64,000 nucleotides of DNA from Clostridium sardiniense. GTDB lineage: Bacteria > Bacillota > Clostridia > Clostridiales > Clostridiaceae. Below, in pieces: positions 35,887-45,374 of the stretch (position 1 is the stretch's first letter; the number at the start of each line of letters is the position of its first letter). Below the pieces are notes generated by a model. It had not been told where the DNA came from. It saw only the letters and a list, made by a program, of their open reading frames with translations, and did not search any database. The position numbers and the translations under genes are program-made. Location: NCBI RefSeq assembly GCF_016907995.1, contig NZ_JAFBDA010000001.1, positions 310,001-374,000 on the forward strand, read 5' to 3'.

Positions 35887-37344
35887 ATGGACGCAATAGT
35901 TAATTTTTTTAATATCGATAAAAAATCAGTTTCTGTACCAATAGAACAACAAAGAAAACAATGGATTAAACAATTTTTAAAAGCCTTTTTAGTTGTATTT
36001 GTTGTTTATGCTTGTATGTATCTAATTAGAAATAACTTTAAAGCGGCACAACCACTTTTAAAAGAACAATTAGGTTACACTACATCAGAACTTGGATACA
36101 TAGGATTTGGATTTTCAATTACATATGCAATAGGTAAAACATTATTAGGTTACATAATTGATGGTAGAAATGCAAAACGTATAGTTTCATTTTTATTAGC
36201 AATGTCAGCAACAATAGTATTAATAATAGGTATTTTACTACTTAGTGGTAAACAACCATCAGGAATTATATTATTACTTTGGGGATTAAGTGGATTTTTA
36301 CAAGCACCAGGAGGACCAGCTGCTTACTCTACAATATCAAGATGGACTCCAACAATTAAAAGAGGTAGATATTTAGGATTTTGGAACATGTCTCATAATA
36401 TAGGTGGGGCAATAGCTGGAATACTTGCACTATGGGGTGCTAATACTTTCTTCCATGGAAATGTTGCAGGAATGTTTATATTCCCAGCAATAATAGCACT
36501 TATCGTTGGTGTAGGATTAATGTTTGTTGGTAAAGATGAACCTGAAGAATTAGGTTGGAATAGAGTTGAAGACATCTTTGGTGAACCTGTAGATGAAGAT
36601 AATATCGAAAGTGAATCAATGACTAAGTTTGAAATCTTTAAAAAATATGTTTTAAAGAATCCTTGGATTTGGACACTTTGTGTAGCGAACGTTTTCGTAT
36701 ATATTGTTCGTATAGGAATAGACAACTGGGCTCCACTTTATGTTACAGAACATTTAGGATTTGGAATGACAGATGCTGTTGATACAATATTCTACTTTGA
36801 AATGGGAGCTCTTTTAGGAAGTATGACTTGGGGATATGTATCTGACCTTCTAAAAGGAAGAAGAGCAATACTTGCAGCTTTCTGTTTAGGAATAACTGCT
36901 TTTGCGGTACTTGGATATAGATATGCAACTAGTGTTGCAATGATAGATGTTTCATTATTCTGCTTAGGTGCATTAATATTTGGACCTCAACTTTTAATAG
37001 GTGTCTCAATAGTAGGTTTTACTCCTAAAAAGGCAACCACAGTAACTAATGGGTTAAGTGGAACATTTGGTTATCTTTTTGGTGATTCAACTGCTAAGGT
37101 TGCACTTGCAAAAATTGCAGATCCAAAATCATCAGGTATAACTATATTTGGGACAAATCTTCATGGATGGAATGATGTTTTTGTTGTATTCTATGCAGCA
37201 CTTATCGTAGGTGTAATTTTACTTCTTGTAGTAGCTTATGGAGAAGAAAAGAAAATCAGAAGATTAAGAAGAGAGAAAGCTTCAGCTAAGTTAGAAGAAG
37301 CAGTTTTAACTAGTTTAGAAAAAGAAGCAGCTGTAACTAACTAA
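35887..37344 (+). CDS. Organophosphate:phosphate antiporter (GlpT/UhpT type MFS)
   Basis: MFS protein of 485 residues and 12 helices. The N-terminal RKQWIKQFLKAFLVVFVVYACMYLIRNNFKAAQP and the motif YAIGKTLLGYIIDGRNAKRI are typical of the OPA family, which exchanges glycerol-3-phosphate or hexose-6-phosphate for phosphate. The FLQAPGGPAAYSTISRWTPTIKRGRYLGFWN segment is family-specific. GlpT and UhpT cannot be separated by eye. GGAGG precedes the ATG. Confidence 0.87.
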   Translation: MDAIVNFFNIDKKSVSVPIEQQRKQWIKQFLKAFLVVFVVYACMYLIRNNFKAAQPLLKEQLGYTTSELGYIGFGFSITYAIGKTLLGYIIDGRNAKRIVSFLLAMSATIVLIIGILLLSGKQPSGIILLLWGLSGFLQAPGGPAAYSTISRWTPTIKRGRYLGFWNMSHNIGGAIAGILALWGANTFFHGNVAGMFIFPAIIALIVGVGLMFVGKDEPEELGWNRVEDIFGEPVDEDNIESESMTKFEIFKKYVLKNPWIWTLCVANVFVYIVRIGIDNWAPLYVTEHLGFGMTDAVDTIFYFEMGALLGSMTWGYVSDLLKGRRAILAAFCLGITAFAVLGYRYATSVAMIDVSLFCLGALIFGPQLLIGVSIVGFTPKKATTVTNGLSGTFGYLFGDSTAKVALAKIADPKSSGITIFGTNLHGWNDVFVVFYAALIVGVILLLVVAYGEEKKIRRLRREKASAKLEEAVLTSLEKEAAVTN

Positions 37345-37388
37345 AAATTTTAGCTCATAAATAAACATTTATTTTATAAATCTAAAAA

Positions 37389-37450
37389 TAAAAAAGAACC
37401 TATATAATAGACAATCAAAAAGAGAGTTTATATATAAGTTCTTTTTTATT
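37389..37450 (+). terminator. Terminator of antiporter
   Basis: AAAAAGAACCTATATA / TATATAAGTTCTTTTTT stem with one mismatch and T6. Confidence 0.82.
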
Positions 37451-37514
37451 ATACAAGCTTAATCTTAATCTAAAAATTTAAAATTATATAATTAATTAGA
37501 TTAATTATATTTAT

Positions 37515-37600
37515 ATTAAAAAGTACACCTCTATGGCACTCTCTATCGAATTCTAGATGACAGTCTCAATCACAATTTCTGTGGCAAAGTCTTTCATATT
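37515..37600 (-). pseudogene. Out-of-frame C-terminal remnant of the Cys-rich gene
   Basis: Reading on beyond the stop of the Cys-rich gene in a shifted frame gives ENFSIEYERLCHRNCD, a stop, then DCHLEFDRECHRGVLFN. The Cys/Arg/His style matches the gene body, and the end resembles the end of the decayed copy at 40018. The gene has probably been cut short by a small indel near 37605. Confidence 0.55.
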
Positions 37601-38038
37601 CTATGCTAAAATTCTCTCACAAATTCTTTGGCAACGTCTTTCACATTCTCTGCAACGTCTCTCACATTCTCTATCACATTCTCTACGCAAACGTGCACAA
37701 ATTCTTTGACATTCTCTACGACGTCTTTCACATTCCCTACGACAACGTCTATTACATTCTCTTTCGCATTCTCTACGCAAACGCTCACAAATTCTTTCGC
37801 ATTCCCTACGGCAACGTCGTTCACAATCTCTTTCACATTCTCTACGTAAACATGCACAAATTCTTGCACATTCCCTACGACAGCGTCTATTACATTCTCT
37901 CTCGCATTCTCTACGGCAACGTCGTTCGCATTCTCTAGGGCAACGATCTCTATCAGAACCTATCCCAAAATCTCCATTGCAACTGCTACAACCGAAATCT
38001 TCATCAAAGCAATCTCTATCAAAATCTCTATCACACAT
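37601..38038 (-). CDS. Cys/Arg/Glu-rich repeat protein
   Basis: Protein of 145 residues. After an acidic N-terminus (CDRDFDRDCFDEDFGCSSC) the body is built of C-x3-C units such as CRRECEREC and CNRRCRREC, giving about 30 cysteines with arginine and glutamate filling the gaps. Cysteines four residues apart would line one face of a long helix, with Arg-Glu pairs beside them. Such proteins could be disulfide-crosslinked spore-coat or exosporium material, or bind metal; this is inference, and I know no named family. AGAGGTG lies 6 bases before the ATG at 38038; the GTG at 38047 overlaps it. Confidence 0.72.
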   Translation of the reverse strand: MCDRDFDRDCFDEDFGCSSCNGDFGIGSDRDRCPRECERRCRRECERECNRRCRRECARICACLRRECERDCERRCRRECERICERLRRECERECNRRCRRECERRRRECQRICARLRRECDRECERRCRECERRCQRICERILA

Positions 38039-38047
38039 ACAAAACAC

Positions 38048-38406
38048 CTCTTATAAAAATTAGTTTATATGTTATAATATGTCAAATTGTTAATAATGGT
38101 ACATAAAAAAGTCGAAATAAATAATGAATTTAGATTTAAATATTAAAATGTTAGAATAAAGGCCATTTTAATATAAATATCAATTCTAAAATAATAAATT
38201 AATATTGCAAAAACAATATTTTAGTAATATAAATTTATTAAATAGTTAGAAGATAAATAAAATATAGCTAGAATAATAAATTATGAGAAGTGTAAACTAA
38301 AAATAGCTTAGTTATTATATAGGTTTATATCTGAAAAATAATAGAATCTATGCTTTTTGTTTCATATAAAAAACTATACAAAAATAAAAGGAGAAAGGGA
38401 GATACG
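38048..38406. other. Gene-free AT-rich interval
   Basis: Divergent intergenic region between the Cys-rich gene and selO. Very AT-rich; I see no gene, hairpin or clear operator beyond the expected promoters on either strand. Confidence 0.5.
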
Positions 38407-39882
38407 ATGAGAGAAGAAGAGGGAACAATAGAGAGAGGGTTTAATTTAGAAAATACTTATGCTAGCCTTCCAGAAAAGTTTTTTACTAAACAGAATCCAA
38501 GTCATGTACCATCACCAAAATTAATTAAATTAAATTATTCGTTGATAGAGTCATTAGGGCTAAATGCAAATATTTTAGAAAGCGCTGAAGGAGTAGATAT
38601 ATTTGCAGGAAACAATATTCCAGAAGGAGCTAAACCTATTGCACAAGCATACGCAGGACATCAATTTGGACATTTTACTATGTTAGGTGATGGAAGAGCT
38701 GTATTACTAGGAGAACATATAACTCCAGAAGGCGAGAGAGTTGATATTCAGCTTAAGGGTTCAGGTAGAACTCCATATTCTAGAGGTGGAGATGGAAAAG
38801 CATCACTTGGTCCAATGCTAAGAGAATATATTGTAAGTGAAGCAATGAATGCACTAGGTATTCCTACAACTCGTAGTTTAGCTGTAGTTACAACAGGTGA
38901 GTCAATAATTCGTGAAACTAGGCTGCCTGGTGCAATATTAACTCGTGTAGCTTCTAGTCACATACGTGTTGGTACATTTCAATACGCTTCAGAATGGGGA
39001 ACAGTTGAAGAACTTAGAGAATTAGCAGATTATACATTAAAAAGACACTTTAAAGAAGGAGGAAATAAAGAGAATCCATATCTTTTCTTGCTTCAAGAAG
39101 TTATTAAGAGGCAAGCAGAGCTTATTGCAAAATGGCAATTAGTTGGATTTATTCATGGAGTAATGAATACTGATAACATGACAATTAGTGGAGAAACAAT
39201 TGATTATGGGCCTTGTGCTTTTATGGATACCTATGATCCTGCAACTGTATTTAGTTCTATAGATATTCAAGGTAGATATGCCTATGGTAATCAACCTGGT
39301 ATTGGAGGATGGAATCTTGCAAGATTTGCAGAAACTTTATTGCCACTTTTGCATATCAATCAAGATGAAGCTGTAAAGATGGCGCAAGATGCAGTTTCAA
39401 ATTTTGCAAAGCTTTATAAGGATAAATGGATTTCAGGAATGAGAGCAAAGCTAGGTATATTTAATGAAGAGGCAGAGGACGAAGAGCTAATAGAAAATCT
39501 TTTAAATATTATGAAAGAGTATGGTGCAGATTACACTAATACATTCCGTGATCTAACTTTTGATAAAATAGAGAGTACAGAACTTTCAGGTAATGATGAA
39601 TTTAATAAATGGTATGAGTTATGGCAGGCGAGATTAGAAAGGCAAGAAGAATCAAAGGATGATTCAAAGGAGCTTATGAAAAATAATAATCCAGCAGTAA
39701 TTCCACGTAATCATAGAGTAGAGGAAGCGATAGATGCAGCAGTAAAAGATGAAGATTATAGCGTTATGGATAGACTCTTAGATGCTCTTTCAAAACCATA
39801 TGCTCATTCTAAGGAACAGGAATATTATTCTATATTACCTGAGCCATCAAATTGTAAATATAAGACTTATTGTGGAACATAA
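38407..39882 (+). CDS. selO: SelO/YdiU family protein adenylyltransferase
   Basis: Pseudokinase-fold AMPylase of 491 residues. [65 protein letters not shown] and [25 protein letters not shown] cover the nucleotide-binding and metal sites (the D in GVMNTDN and DYGP). SelO transfers AMP to Ser/Thr/Tyr of redox proteins. AAGGAGAAAGGGAG precedes the ATG at 38407; the longer frame from 38350 adds a non-family lead. Confidence 0.94.
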   Translation: MREEEGTIERGFNLENTYASLPEKFFTKQNPSHVPSPKLIKLNYSLIESLGLNANILESAEGVDIFAGNNIPEGAKPIAQAYAGHQFGHFTMLGDGRAVLLGEHITPEGERVDIQLKGSGRTPYSRGGDGKASLGPMLREYIVSEAMNALGIPTTRSLAVVTTGESIIRETRLPGAILTRVASSHIRVGTFQYASEWGTVEELRELADYTLKRHFKEGGNKENPYLFLLQEVIKRQAELIAKWQLVGFIHGVMNTDNMTISGETIDYGPCAFMDTYDPATVFSSIDIQGRYAYGNQPGIGGWNLARFAETLLPLLHINQDEAVKMAQDAVSNFAKLYKDKWISGMRAKLGIFNEEAEDEELIENLLNIMKEYGADYTNTFRDLTFDKIESTELSGNDEFNKWYELWQARLERQEESKDDSKELMKNNNPAVIPRNHRVEEAIDAAVKDEDYSVMDRLLDALSKPYAHSKEQEYYSILPEPSNCKYKTYCGT

Positions 39883-39904
39883 AAATATAAAATTTTTAAA
39901 ATTA

Positions 39905-39945
39905 GAAGCTAGTAAAATAGATTAAGTTTTACTAGCTATTTTATT
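39905..39945 (+). terminator. Terminator of selO
   Basis: AGCTAGTAAAA / TTTTACTAGCT 11-bp stem followed by ATTTTATT. Confidence 0.85.
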
Positions 39946-40017
39946 GAATTATAAATATGTTTTTAAAGACCTTATATATTTGCACTCGATACTGAATTAC
40001 AATAATTATAGTTGAAT

Positions 40018-40168
40018 TAAAAAGTACATATCTATGAAATTCTAAGTAGAATATTACATTACATTAGTAATCAAATCTGCTATCCCAATCGCTATTTCAT
40101 TGTCTACTACAATATCTCTCACACTACTCTCTACGGAAGAAGTATCTATCACAATCTATATTACACAT
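40018..40168 (-). pseudogene. Decayed second copy of the Cys-rich gene
   Basis: From an ATG at 40168 with AGAGGTATT upstream the reading is MCNIDCDRYFFRRE, stop, CERYCSRQ, further stops, and finally EFHRYVLFN. The start resembles MCDRDFDRDC and the end CHRGVLFN of the gene region at 37515-38038. Together they show a tandem pair split by selO, one copy dead. Confidence 0.6.
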
Positions 40169-40289
40169 ATTAATACCTCTAAATAAGATTTTAATCTAAT
40201 TTTAATCTTTCTTATATTTTAGATTAATTTTCTAGAAGTACTATATAACCATAATAAATCAAGTAATGAATTTGTGGAGGTAATATAAT

Positions 40290-40832
40290 ATGGAAAGAAA
40301 TGAAATGATTGAAATTTTAACTAAGAAGGCTAATGTAAGTAATGAAGAGGCACAAGAAGTATTAGAAAAATGCAACTTTGATCTCTTAGACTCTATTATT
40401 TATTTAGAGAGAAGCGGAAAAGTAGAAAATAATGAAACTACTACTATAATTGAAATGAAGAAAGAAGATCAAGAGAAAGAGGAGTCGAAGGAGAATAAAG
40501 AGCATGATGAGAAATTTGGTGGTATTGGAGAAGTTGTAGGAAGAGTATTTAAGTTCTTAGGAAAGATTTTAAAAAAAGGAAATAATCATTTCTTTGAAGT
40601 CAGAAAGGAAAATGAAAAACCAATAAGAATATCATTAACAATATCAGTAATTGCATTAGTATTCTTATCAGTGCCAAGTATAATTTTGTTAATAGTAGGA
40701 TTATTCTGTGGATATAAATATTCAATTTCAGGTCCTAATGTTAATTATGATGGAGTAAATAATATTTTTGAAGAGGTATCAAAATCAGCAGAAAACATTA
40801 AAAGTGATTTTAAAGAAGGGTACGAAAAATAA
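40290..40832 (+). CDS. DUF4342 membrane protein, first paralogue
   Basis: Protein of 180 residues. Residues 1-45 form a UBA/TS-N-like three-helix domain (MIEILTKKANVSNEEAQEVLEKCNFDLLDSIIYLERSGKV), then an acidic linker, an amphipathic stretch and a hydrophobic hairpin (about 112-145). The DUF4342 family shares this layout; function unknown. It precedes a paralogue and a two-component system, suggesting a membrane-stress or envelope-sensing operon. GGAGG precedes the ATG. Confidence 0.83.
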   Translation: MERNEMIEILTKKANVSNEEAQEVLEKCNFDLLDSIIYLERSGKVENNETTTIIEMKKEDQEKEESKENKEHDEKFGGIGEVVGRVFKFLGKILKKGNNHFFEVRKENEKPIRISLTISVIALVFLSVPSIILLIVGLFCGYKYSISGPNVNYDGVNNIFEEVSKSAENIKSDFKEGYEK

Positions 40833-40846
40833 TATATAAGTTTAAC

Positions 40847-40886
40847 AAAGAGGTTTTGGAAAATATTCAAGGTCTCTTTATTTTTA
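40847..40886 (+). terminator. Hairpin between DUF4342 genes
   Basis: AAAGAGGTTTTG / CAAGGTCTCTTT stem with wobble pairs and a following ATTTTTAT. A partial terminator inside the cluster. Confidence 0.6.
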
Positions 40887-40983
40887 TGCTGTGGAAATAC
40901 TAAAGGGAATGATATAATTTAATAGATAAGGATAGAATTAAGATAATTGATTTTAATTATGCCATAGGTATGGAGGATTATTT

Positions 40984-41541
40984 ATGGAGAAGCTTAAGCT
41001 TGTAGATAAATTACGAGATAAAACTAATATAAGTTATGAAGAAGCTAAGAGTGCTTTAGAAAATAATAATTGGGATATACTAGATGCCATGTTGTATTTA
41101 GAAGAAAATGGAAGAGTAGAAAAGCCTTCTGTTAGCATATTTTATACCAATGAATATAAAGAAAGTTACACTAGTCAGGGAGAAATAGGTAATATTAGTG
41201 AAAATAGAGATAATAACTATTCTAAAAGTAAAAATAACTTTGAGGGAATTTTTGAAGCTATATGTAAAGCTATAGATACTTGCAATAATATCTTTGTTGA
41301 GATTAGGAAAAGAGGTATAGTACTTTTAAAGATTCCACTTACTGTATTAATACTACTTTTATTTTTTACCTTCTGGATAATAATACCTCTAATGATTGTT
41401 GGATTATTCTTTGAGATAGAATTTTTAGTATCGTCTAAAAGTATTAATACGGATAAGGTAGATAAAGTAAATGAGGTATTTAGTGAAATATCAAAAAATG
41501 TCCAAATTATAAAAGATAAGTTTAAAAAGGGGTTTAATTAA
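40984..41541 (+). CDS. DUF4342 membrane protein, second paralogue
   Basis: Protein of 185 residues with the same order as its neighbour: UBA-like N-terminus (LRDKTNISYEEAKSALENNNWDILDAMLYLEENGRV), polar linker, and a C-terminal hydrophobic hairpin (about 118-150). Its stop codon overlaps the start of the response regulator by one base, so the two are translationally coupled. That overlap ties this protein to the two-component system. Confidence 0.84.
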   Translation: MEKLKLVDKLRDKTNISYEEAKSALENNNWDILDAMLYLEENGRVEKPSVSIFYTNEYKESYTSQGEIGNISENRDNNYSKSKNNFEGIFEAICKAIDTCNNIFVEIRKRGIVLLKIPLTVLILLLFFTFWIIIPLMIVGLFFEIEFLVSSKSINTDKVDKVNEVFSEISKNVQIIKDKFKKGFN

Positions 41542-42221
41542 TGATTAAGATTTTAATTGTTGAAGATGAAGAAAAAATAGCAAGATTTATAGAGCTAGAG
41601 CTAATGCATGAGGGGTATAAAGTAATAAAGACGAATAATGGTAGAACAGGCCTTGAAATTGCAGAAAAGGGTGAGGCTGATTTGGTTATTCTTGATGTCA
41701 TGCTTCCTGAACTTAATGGACTTGAAGTATTAAGAAGGCTAAGAAGAAGTTCAGAAATTCCTGTTATAATGCTTACTGCAAGAGATGCTGTTATGGATAA
41801 GGTATCAGGACTTGATGCAGGAGCAGATGATTATATAACAAAGCCATTTGCAATAGAAGAATTACTTGCAAGAATAAGGACAGCTCTTAAAAAGAGAGTA
41901 GTTACAGTAAAAAAAGATGAAGATGTACTAAGCTGTGGTCTGTTAACTTTAAATAAAATGAGACATAAAGTAATTTATGATAATACAGAAATTGAATTGA
42001 CTAATAGAGAATTTAATTTGCTGCAAATATTAATGGAAAATAAAAATATAGTACTAACAAGAGATGTACTTATAGAAAAAGTATGTGGTTACGATTATTT
42101 TGGAGAAACAAATGTAATAGATGTTTATGTAAGGTATTTAAGAACAAAAATTGATGATGTTTTTAAGGTGAAAATAATAACTACAGTACGTGGTGTAGGA
42201 TATGTAATAAAAGATGAGTAA
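41541..42221 (+). CDS. OmpR-family response regulator
   Basis: Regulator of 226 residues. The receiver domain (1-118) has acidic pocket EDEE, phosphoacceptor in VILDVMLPELNG, and MLTARDA / ITKPFAIEELLAR switch residues. The C-terminal OmpR/PhoB winged helix (about 130-226) has ELTNREFNLLQILMENKN and VRYLRTKIDD. It overlaps both neighbours: the DUF4342 gene by 1 base and the kinase by 8. Cognate kinase is the next gene. Confidence 0.94.
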   Translation: MIKILIVEDEEKIARFIELELMHEGYKVIKTNNGRTGLEIAEKGEADLVILDVMLPELNGLEVLRRLRRSSEIPVIMLTARDAVMDKVSGLDAGADDYITKPFAIEELLARIRTALKKRVVTVKKDEDVLSCGLLTLNKMRHKVIYDNTEIELTNREFNLLQILMENKNIVLTRDVLIEKVCGYDYFGETNVIDVYVRYLRTKIDDVFKVKIITTVRGVGYVIKDE

Positions 42222-43482
42222 GAGTAAGAGTAAAAAGAATAAGAACAAGAACGTTACATCTATTGCAATAAAGATGAATGCTATCTCTGTAAGAGATTTA
42301 TTTTTTAAGTTTCTTTTAATTGATATATGTTTAATCATTATCTTAGTTGGTCTTTGGTGCATGGAATCTGAAAAGAGCTTCTATGGGGAATTAGTACAAA
42401 ATGCGCAAAGGTCATTTAATTTTTATCCTATAGAAACAGCAAACTATACAGTTACTTGGGATAATGGAAAGACTATGGTTAAAGAAGCTAGTACTTTTTT
42501 ATATAGTATTATAAAAATAATTATAGTTTTAGGAATAGTGGAAGGAATATTTTTATTAGAAGAAATAATATTTGGTACAGCAAAAATTAGAAAGGTTTTA
42601 AAACCACTTAATGAAATAGCAGAAACAGCAAGTAGACTTAGTAATATGGATTTTGATGAGGAAAAATTTCAGAGCCTTGAGGAGGCTATAGCTAAAATTA
42701 GTCCTGTAACATCTGATGAAAGAATACACATTGGTGATAGTGAGCTTCAAGGATTAGAAGATGCAATAAATAAACTTTTAGATAGAATGAGGAATTCTTA
42801 TAGGCAGCAGGCAAGATTTGTTTCAGATGCATCACATGAACTTAGAACTCCTATTTCTGTAATTCAAGGTTATGCAAATATGCTAGATCGTTGGGGTAAA
42901 AATGATGAGAGTGTATTAGAAGAATCTATTACAGCAATAAAATCTGAATCAGAAAATATGAAAAATTTAGTTGAGCAGTTATTATTCTTAGCTAGAGGTG
43001 TTAATGGAAAAACCCAGCTTACTATGACTGAATTTTCACTTAATGATATGATGAATGAAGTTTTAGAAGAGTCTAAGATGATAGATAAAAACCATATATA
43101 TAGTTATATTAATTCAGAAAATATAATCGTTTATGGTGATATAGGACTGCTTAAACAGACAGCTAGAATATTAGTTGAAAATGCAGCTAAATATACAGAG
43201 TATGGTGAAGTTATAACACTTAGAGCAGGAAAAAGTGATAAAGGAGAAGCTTATTTTTCTATTCAAGATAATGGAATAGGAATGGATGGATGTGATATAC
43301 CGCATATATTCGAACGTTTCTTTAGAGCTGATACTGCAAGAGTTAGAAAAGATGGGGGAACTGGTCTTGGGCTATCTATAGCAAAATGGATTATTGATAA
43401 CCATAAGGGATACTTTAGTGTTTTAAGTAGAAAGGAAATAGGTACAAGAGTAACAGTATTTTTACCACAAAATAATAAATAG
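42214..43482 (+). CDS. Sensor histidine kinase
   Basis: Membrane kinase of 422 residues. Two helices (about 30-48 and 90-112) flank a short outer loop of about 40 residues; a HAMP-like region (to about 195) leads to the H-box SHELRTPISV, N-box ENAAKYTEYGE, G1 DNGIGM, F-box FERFFR and G2 GGTGLGLSIA. The small extracytoplasmic loop suggests intramembrane sensing. The start overlaps the regulator gene by 8 bases. Confidence 0.94.
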   Translation: MSKSKSKKNKNKNVTSIAIKMNAISVRDLFFKFLLIDICLIIILVGLWCMESEKSFYGELVQNAQRSFNFYPIETANYTVTWDNGKTMVKEASTFLYSIIKIIIVLGIVEGIFLLEEIIFGTAKIRKVLKPLNEIAETASRLSNMDFDEEKFQSLEEAIAKISPVTSDERIHIGDSELQGLEDAINKLLDRMRNSYRQQARFVSDASHELRTPISVIQGYANMLDRWGKNDESVLEESITAIKSESENMKNLVEQLLFLARGVNGKTQLTMTEFSLNDMMNEVLEESKMIDKNHIYSYINSENIIVYGDIGLLKQTARILVENAAKYTEYGEVITLRAGKSDKGEAYFSIQDNGIGMDGCDIPHIFERFFRADTARVRKDGGTGLGLSIAKWIIDNHKGYFSVLSRKEIGTRVTVFLPQNNK

Positions 43483-43578
43483 AAAAAATAATCAAAATCT
43501 ACGTTATACCTGTTAAGAAGAAATTATTCAAATAATTATATGTAAGAAATAAGTAAATTAAAAATAATTAATGGAATT

Positions 43579-43608
43579 AAAGCATCTTTAATATAGATGC
43601 TTTTTTAT
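43579..43608 (+). terminator. Terminator of DUF4342/two-component operon
   Basis: AAAGCATCT / AGATGCTTT stem with T6. Confidence 0.87.
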
Positions 43609-43754
43609 ATTTTATAAGGATAATTAGATAACTGGAAGGAGAGTGAAATTTATATTTTAATTAAATCAAATAAAATTGTTAACAAAATAGAAACTTACAT
43701 CCATTTAAAAAAAGCTGATATAATTCTTAATGTTAATTAAGGAGGAATAAAATT

Positions 43755-44210
43755 ATGCCAACAACGAAAAAGGAAAGTTTAGTTTTTACAATTATTATGT
43801 GTGCATTCATGGTGCTTTGCATGAGCATTTATAATGTATCAATATATTCAGGAGGTTTTTCAAAAGATGTTATTATAGAATCATTAATTGGATTTCCACT
43901 TACATTTATAGTTGCAATGATATGTGATTGGTTCATTGTATCAAAACCTGCAAAATCATTAGCATTTAAATTTATAAAGGAAGGGGACAAGCAAATAAAA
44001 ATAGCTATTTTAATATCAGTATTTATGGTATGTGGTATGGTATTATGTATGTCAATGTTTGGAGCTTTACATAATATAGAATTAATATCAGATTTACCAT
44101 CAGCTTATATAAGAGCACTAGGTATGAATTTTATTGTAGCATTACCATTACAATTACTAATAGCAGGGCCTATTATAAGATTTGTATTTAATAAAATATT
44201 CAATAAATAA
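43755..44210 (+). CDS. DUF2798 membrane protein
   Basis: Protein of 151 residues with four helices arranged as two related halves (KESLVFTIIMCAFMVLCMS and IKIAILISVFMVCGMVLCMS), each with the MCMS-like motif of DUF2798. Function unknown. GGAGGAA precedes the ATG. Followed closely by a broken kinase gene. Confidence 0.84.
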   Translation: MPTTKKESLVFTIIMCAFMVLCMSIYNVSIYSGGFSKDVIIESLIGFPLTFIVAMICDWFIVSKPAKSLAFKFIKEGDKQIKIAILISVFMVCGMVLCMSMFGALHNIELISDLPSAYIRALGMNFIVALPLQLLIAGPIIRFVFNKIFNK

Positions 44211-44264
44211 AAATGTATTATAGAATATATACTAGTTTATATCCTTTTATGAAAAATAGGAAAA

Positions 44265-44960
44265 GTGTACATAGTAAAAAATGCTTCAATTGATGGATCA
44301 AGTACCATCAATATATTTAAGAAAACACTTGTCATGAATAGTTTGATAGTTAGTGCTATAGTTATTTTCCTTGCCATAATAATAAGTTTGTATATTAGTA
44401 AAAAAACTGTAGATGATTTAAAGAAGACTGAGGAATTAGCTCAAAATATAAATTTAGGTAATGATACTAATATTAAATTATCCAGTATAAAAGAAATAAG
44501 ATTTATTCAAGTAAGCCTGCAAGAGCTTAGTAGTAAATTAAAGTTAAAACAAAAGGGAAGAAAGAAACTTCTAGATGAAATGATTCACCAAACAAGAACT
44601 CCTTTAACTATATTAAAATCCCATGTAGAAGCATATGAAGATGGTATATTAGAATTAAATAGTAGTGAATGTAACATCTTAGAAGATCAAATAGATAATG
44701 TAACATCCATAATATCTAATATGAGTGAAATGATAGAAGGAGAAAAGGATCTAGAAGATACAGGGATTGGAATAAAGAAAGAAGATTTAAAAAGAATATT
44801 CGAAGCATATTATAGAGGAGTAAATACAAATAAAATAAAAGGTGAAGGTATAGGGCTTTATGTAGCATATGAAAATATAGAAGCTATAAAAGGAAAAATA
44901 GAAGTAGAATCTAAATATGGGATAGGAACTAAGTTTATTATAATGCTTCCATATACTTAA
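44265..44960 (+). pseudogene. Truncated sensor histidine kinase
   Basis: A kinase remnant of 231 codons from a GTG without a good ribosome-binding site. It keeps one membrane helix (about 24-46), a linker and the phosphoacceptor DEMIHQTRTPLTIL, but after SEMIEGEKD it jumps to DTGIGIKKEDLKRIFEAYYRG: the N-box and the first part of the ATPase domain are missing, as are the sensor N-terminus and a partner regulator. It cannot bind ATP normally. Likely a pseudogene with an in-frame internal deletion. Confidence 0.78.
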
Positions 44961-44985
44961 AAAGTATATGGAAGCATTTTTATAT
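44942..44985. terminator. Bidirectional terminator
   Basis: Perfect 17-bp stem AATGCTTCCATATACTT / AAGTATATGGAAGCATT with flanking T/A runs. It overlaps the end of the kinase remnant and faces the minus-strand gene at 44993. Confidence 0.88.
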
Positions 44986-44992
44986 TATTAAT

Positions 44993-45202
44993 TTAAGCTT
45001 TTGCATGTTTTTTATATAAAGAGTATATTCCTTTAATTGATAATGAAATTATGCCGATAAAAAGGAAAATATATGCTATAGGAATTAAAAAGAATGGTTC
45101 TACAAGTGTTCCATCAGAAGCCACTTCTGAACCTATAATATTAAAAGCTATTAAGCAACAAAAACTTAAACCAAATGGTAAAAGATAAATAAATTTTTTC
45201 AT
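44993..45202 (-). CDS. DUF3955 small membrane protein
   Basis: Protein of 69 residues with two hydrophobic helices (about 4-22 and 35-56) around the conserved IGSEVASDGTLVEPFFLIP, a DUF3955 signature. The start at 45202 has TAAGGAGTG 8 bases upstream; the longer frame from 45250 lacks one. Function unknown. Confidence 0.85.
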   Translation of the reverse strand: MKKFIYLLPFGLSFCCLIAFNIIGSEVASDGTLVEPFFLIPIAYIFLFIGIISLSIKGIYSLYKKHAKA

Positions 45203-45374
45203 ATATAAATCACTCCTTAATATTCTGTATTTATGATCATATATTAGCATATGGAAGAATAAATAGCAATAAAAATATATCGTAAAACAATAAAAAAGTA
45301 TTATTTAGGAATAAAATTAGCACTGAAACGAAGTTGTGGAATGAGTGATTTAAAGTAAGTTTATAAAGTCTTAG

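Noticed and set aside
37628-37938. Plus-strand open frames opposite the Cys-rich gene
   Set aside because: They mirror the repeats on the other strand, lack ribosome-binding sites, and encode biased F/S/T or H/I/L strings only because the opposite strand is repetitive.
37601-37960. Regular repeats that could suggest a CRISPR array
   Set aside because: The repeat unit is a short codon-scale pattern within a gene with no unique spacers, and no cas genes are present.
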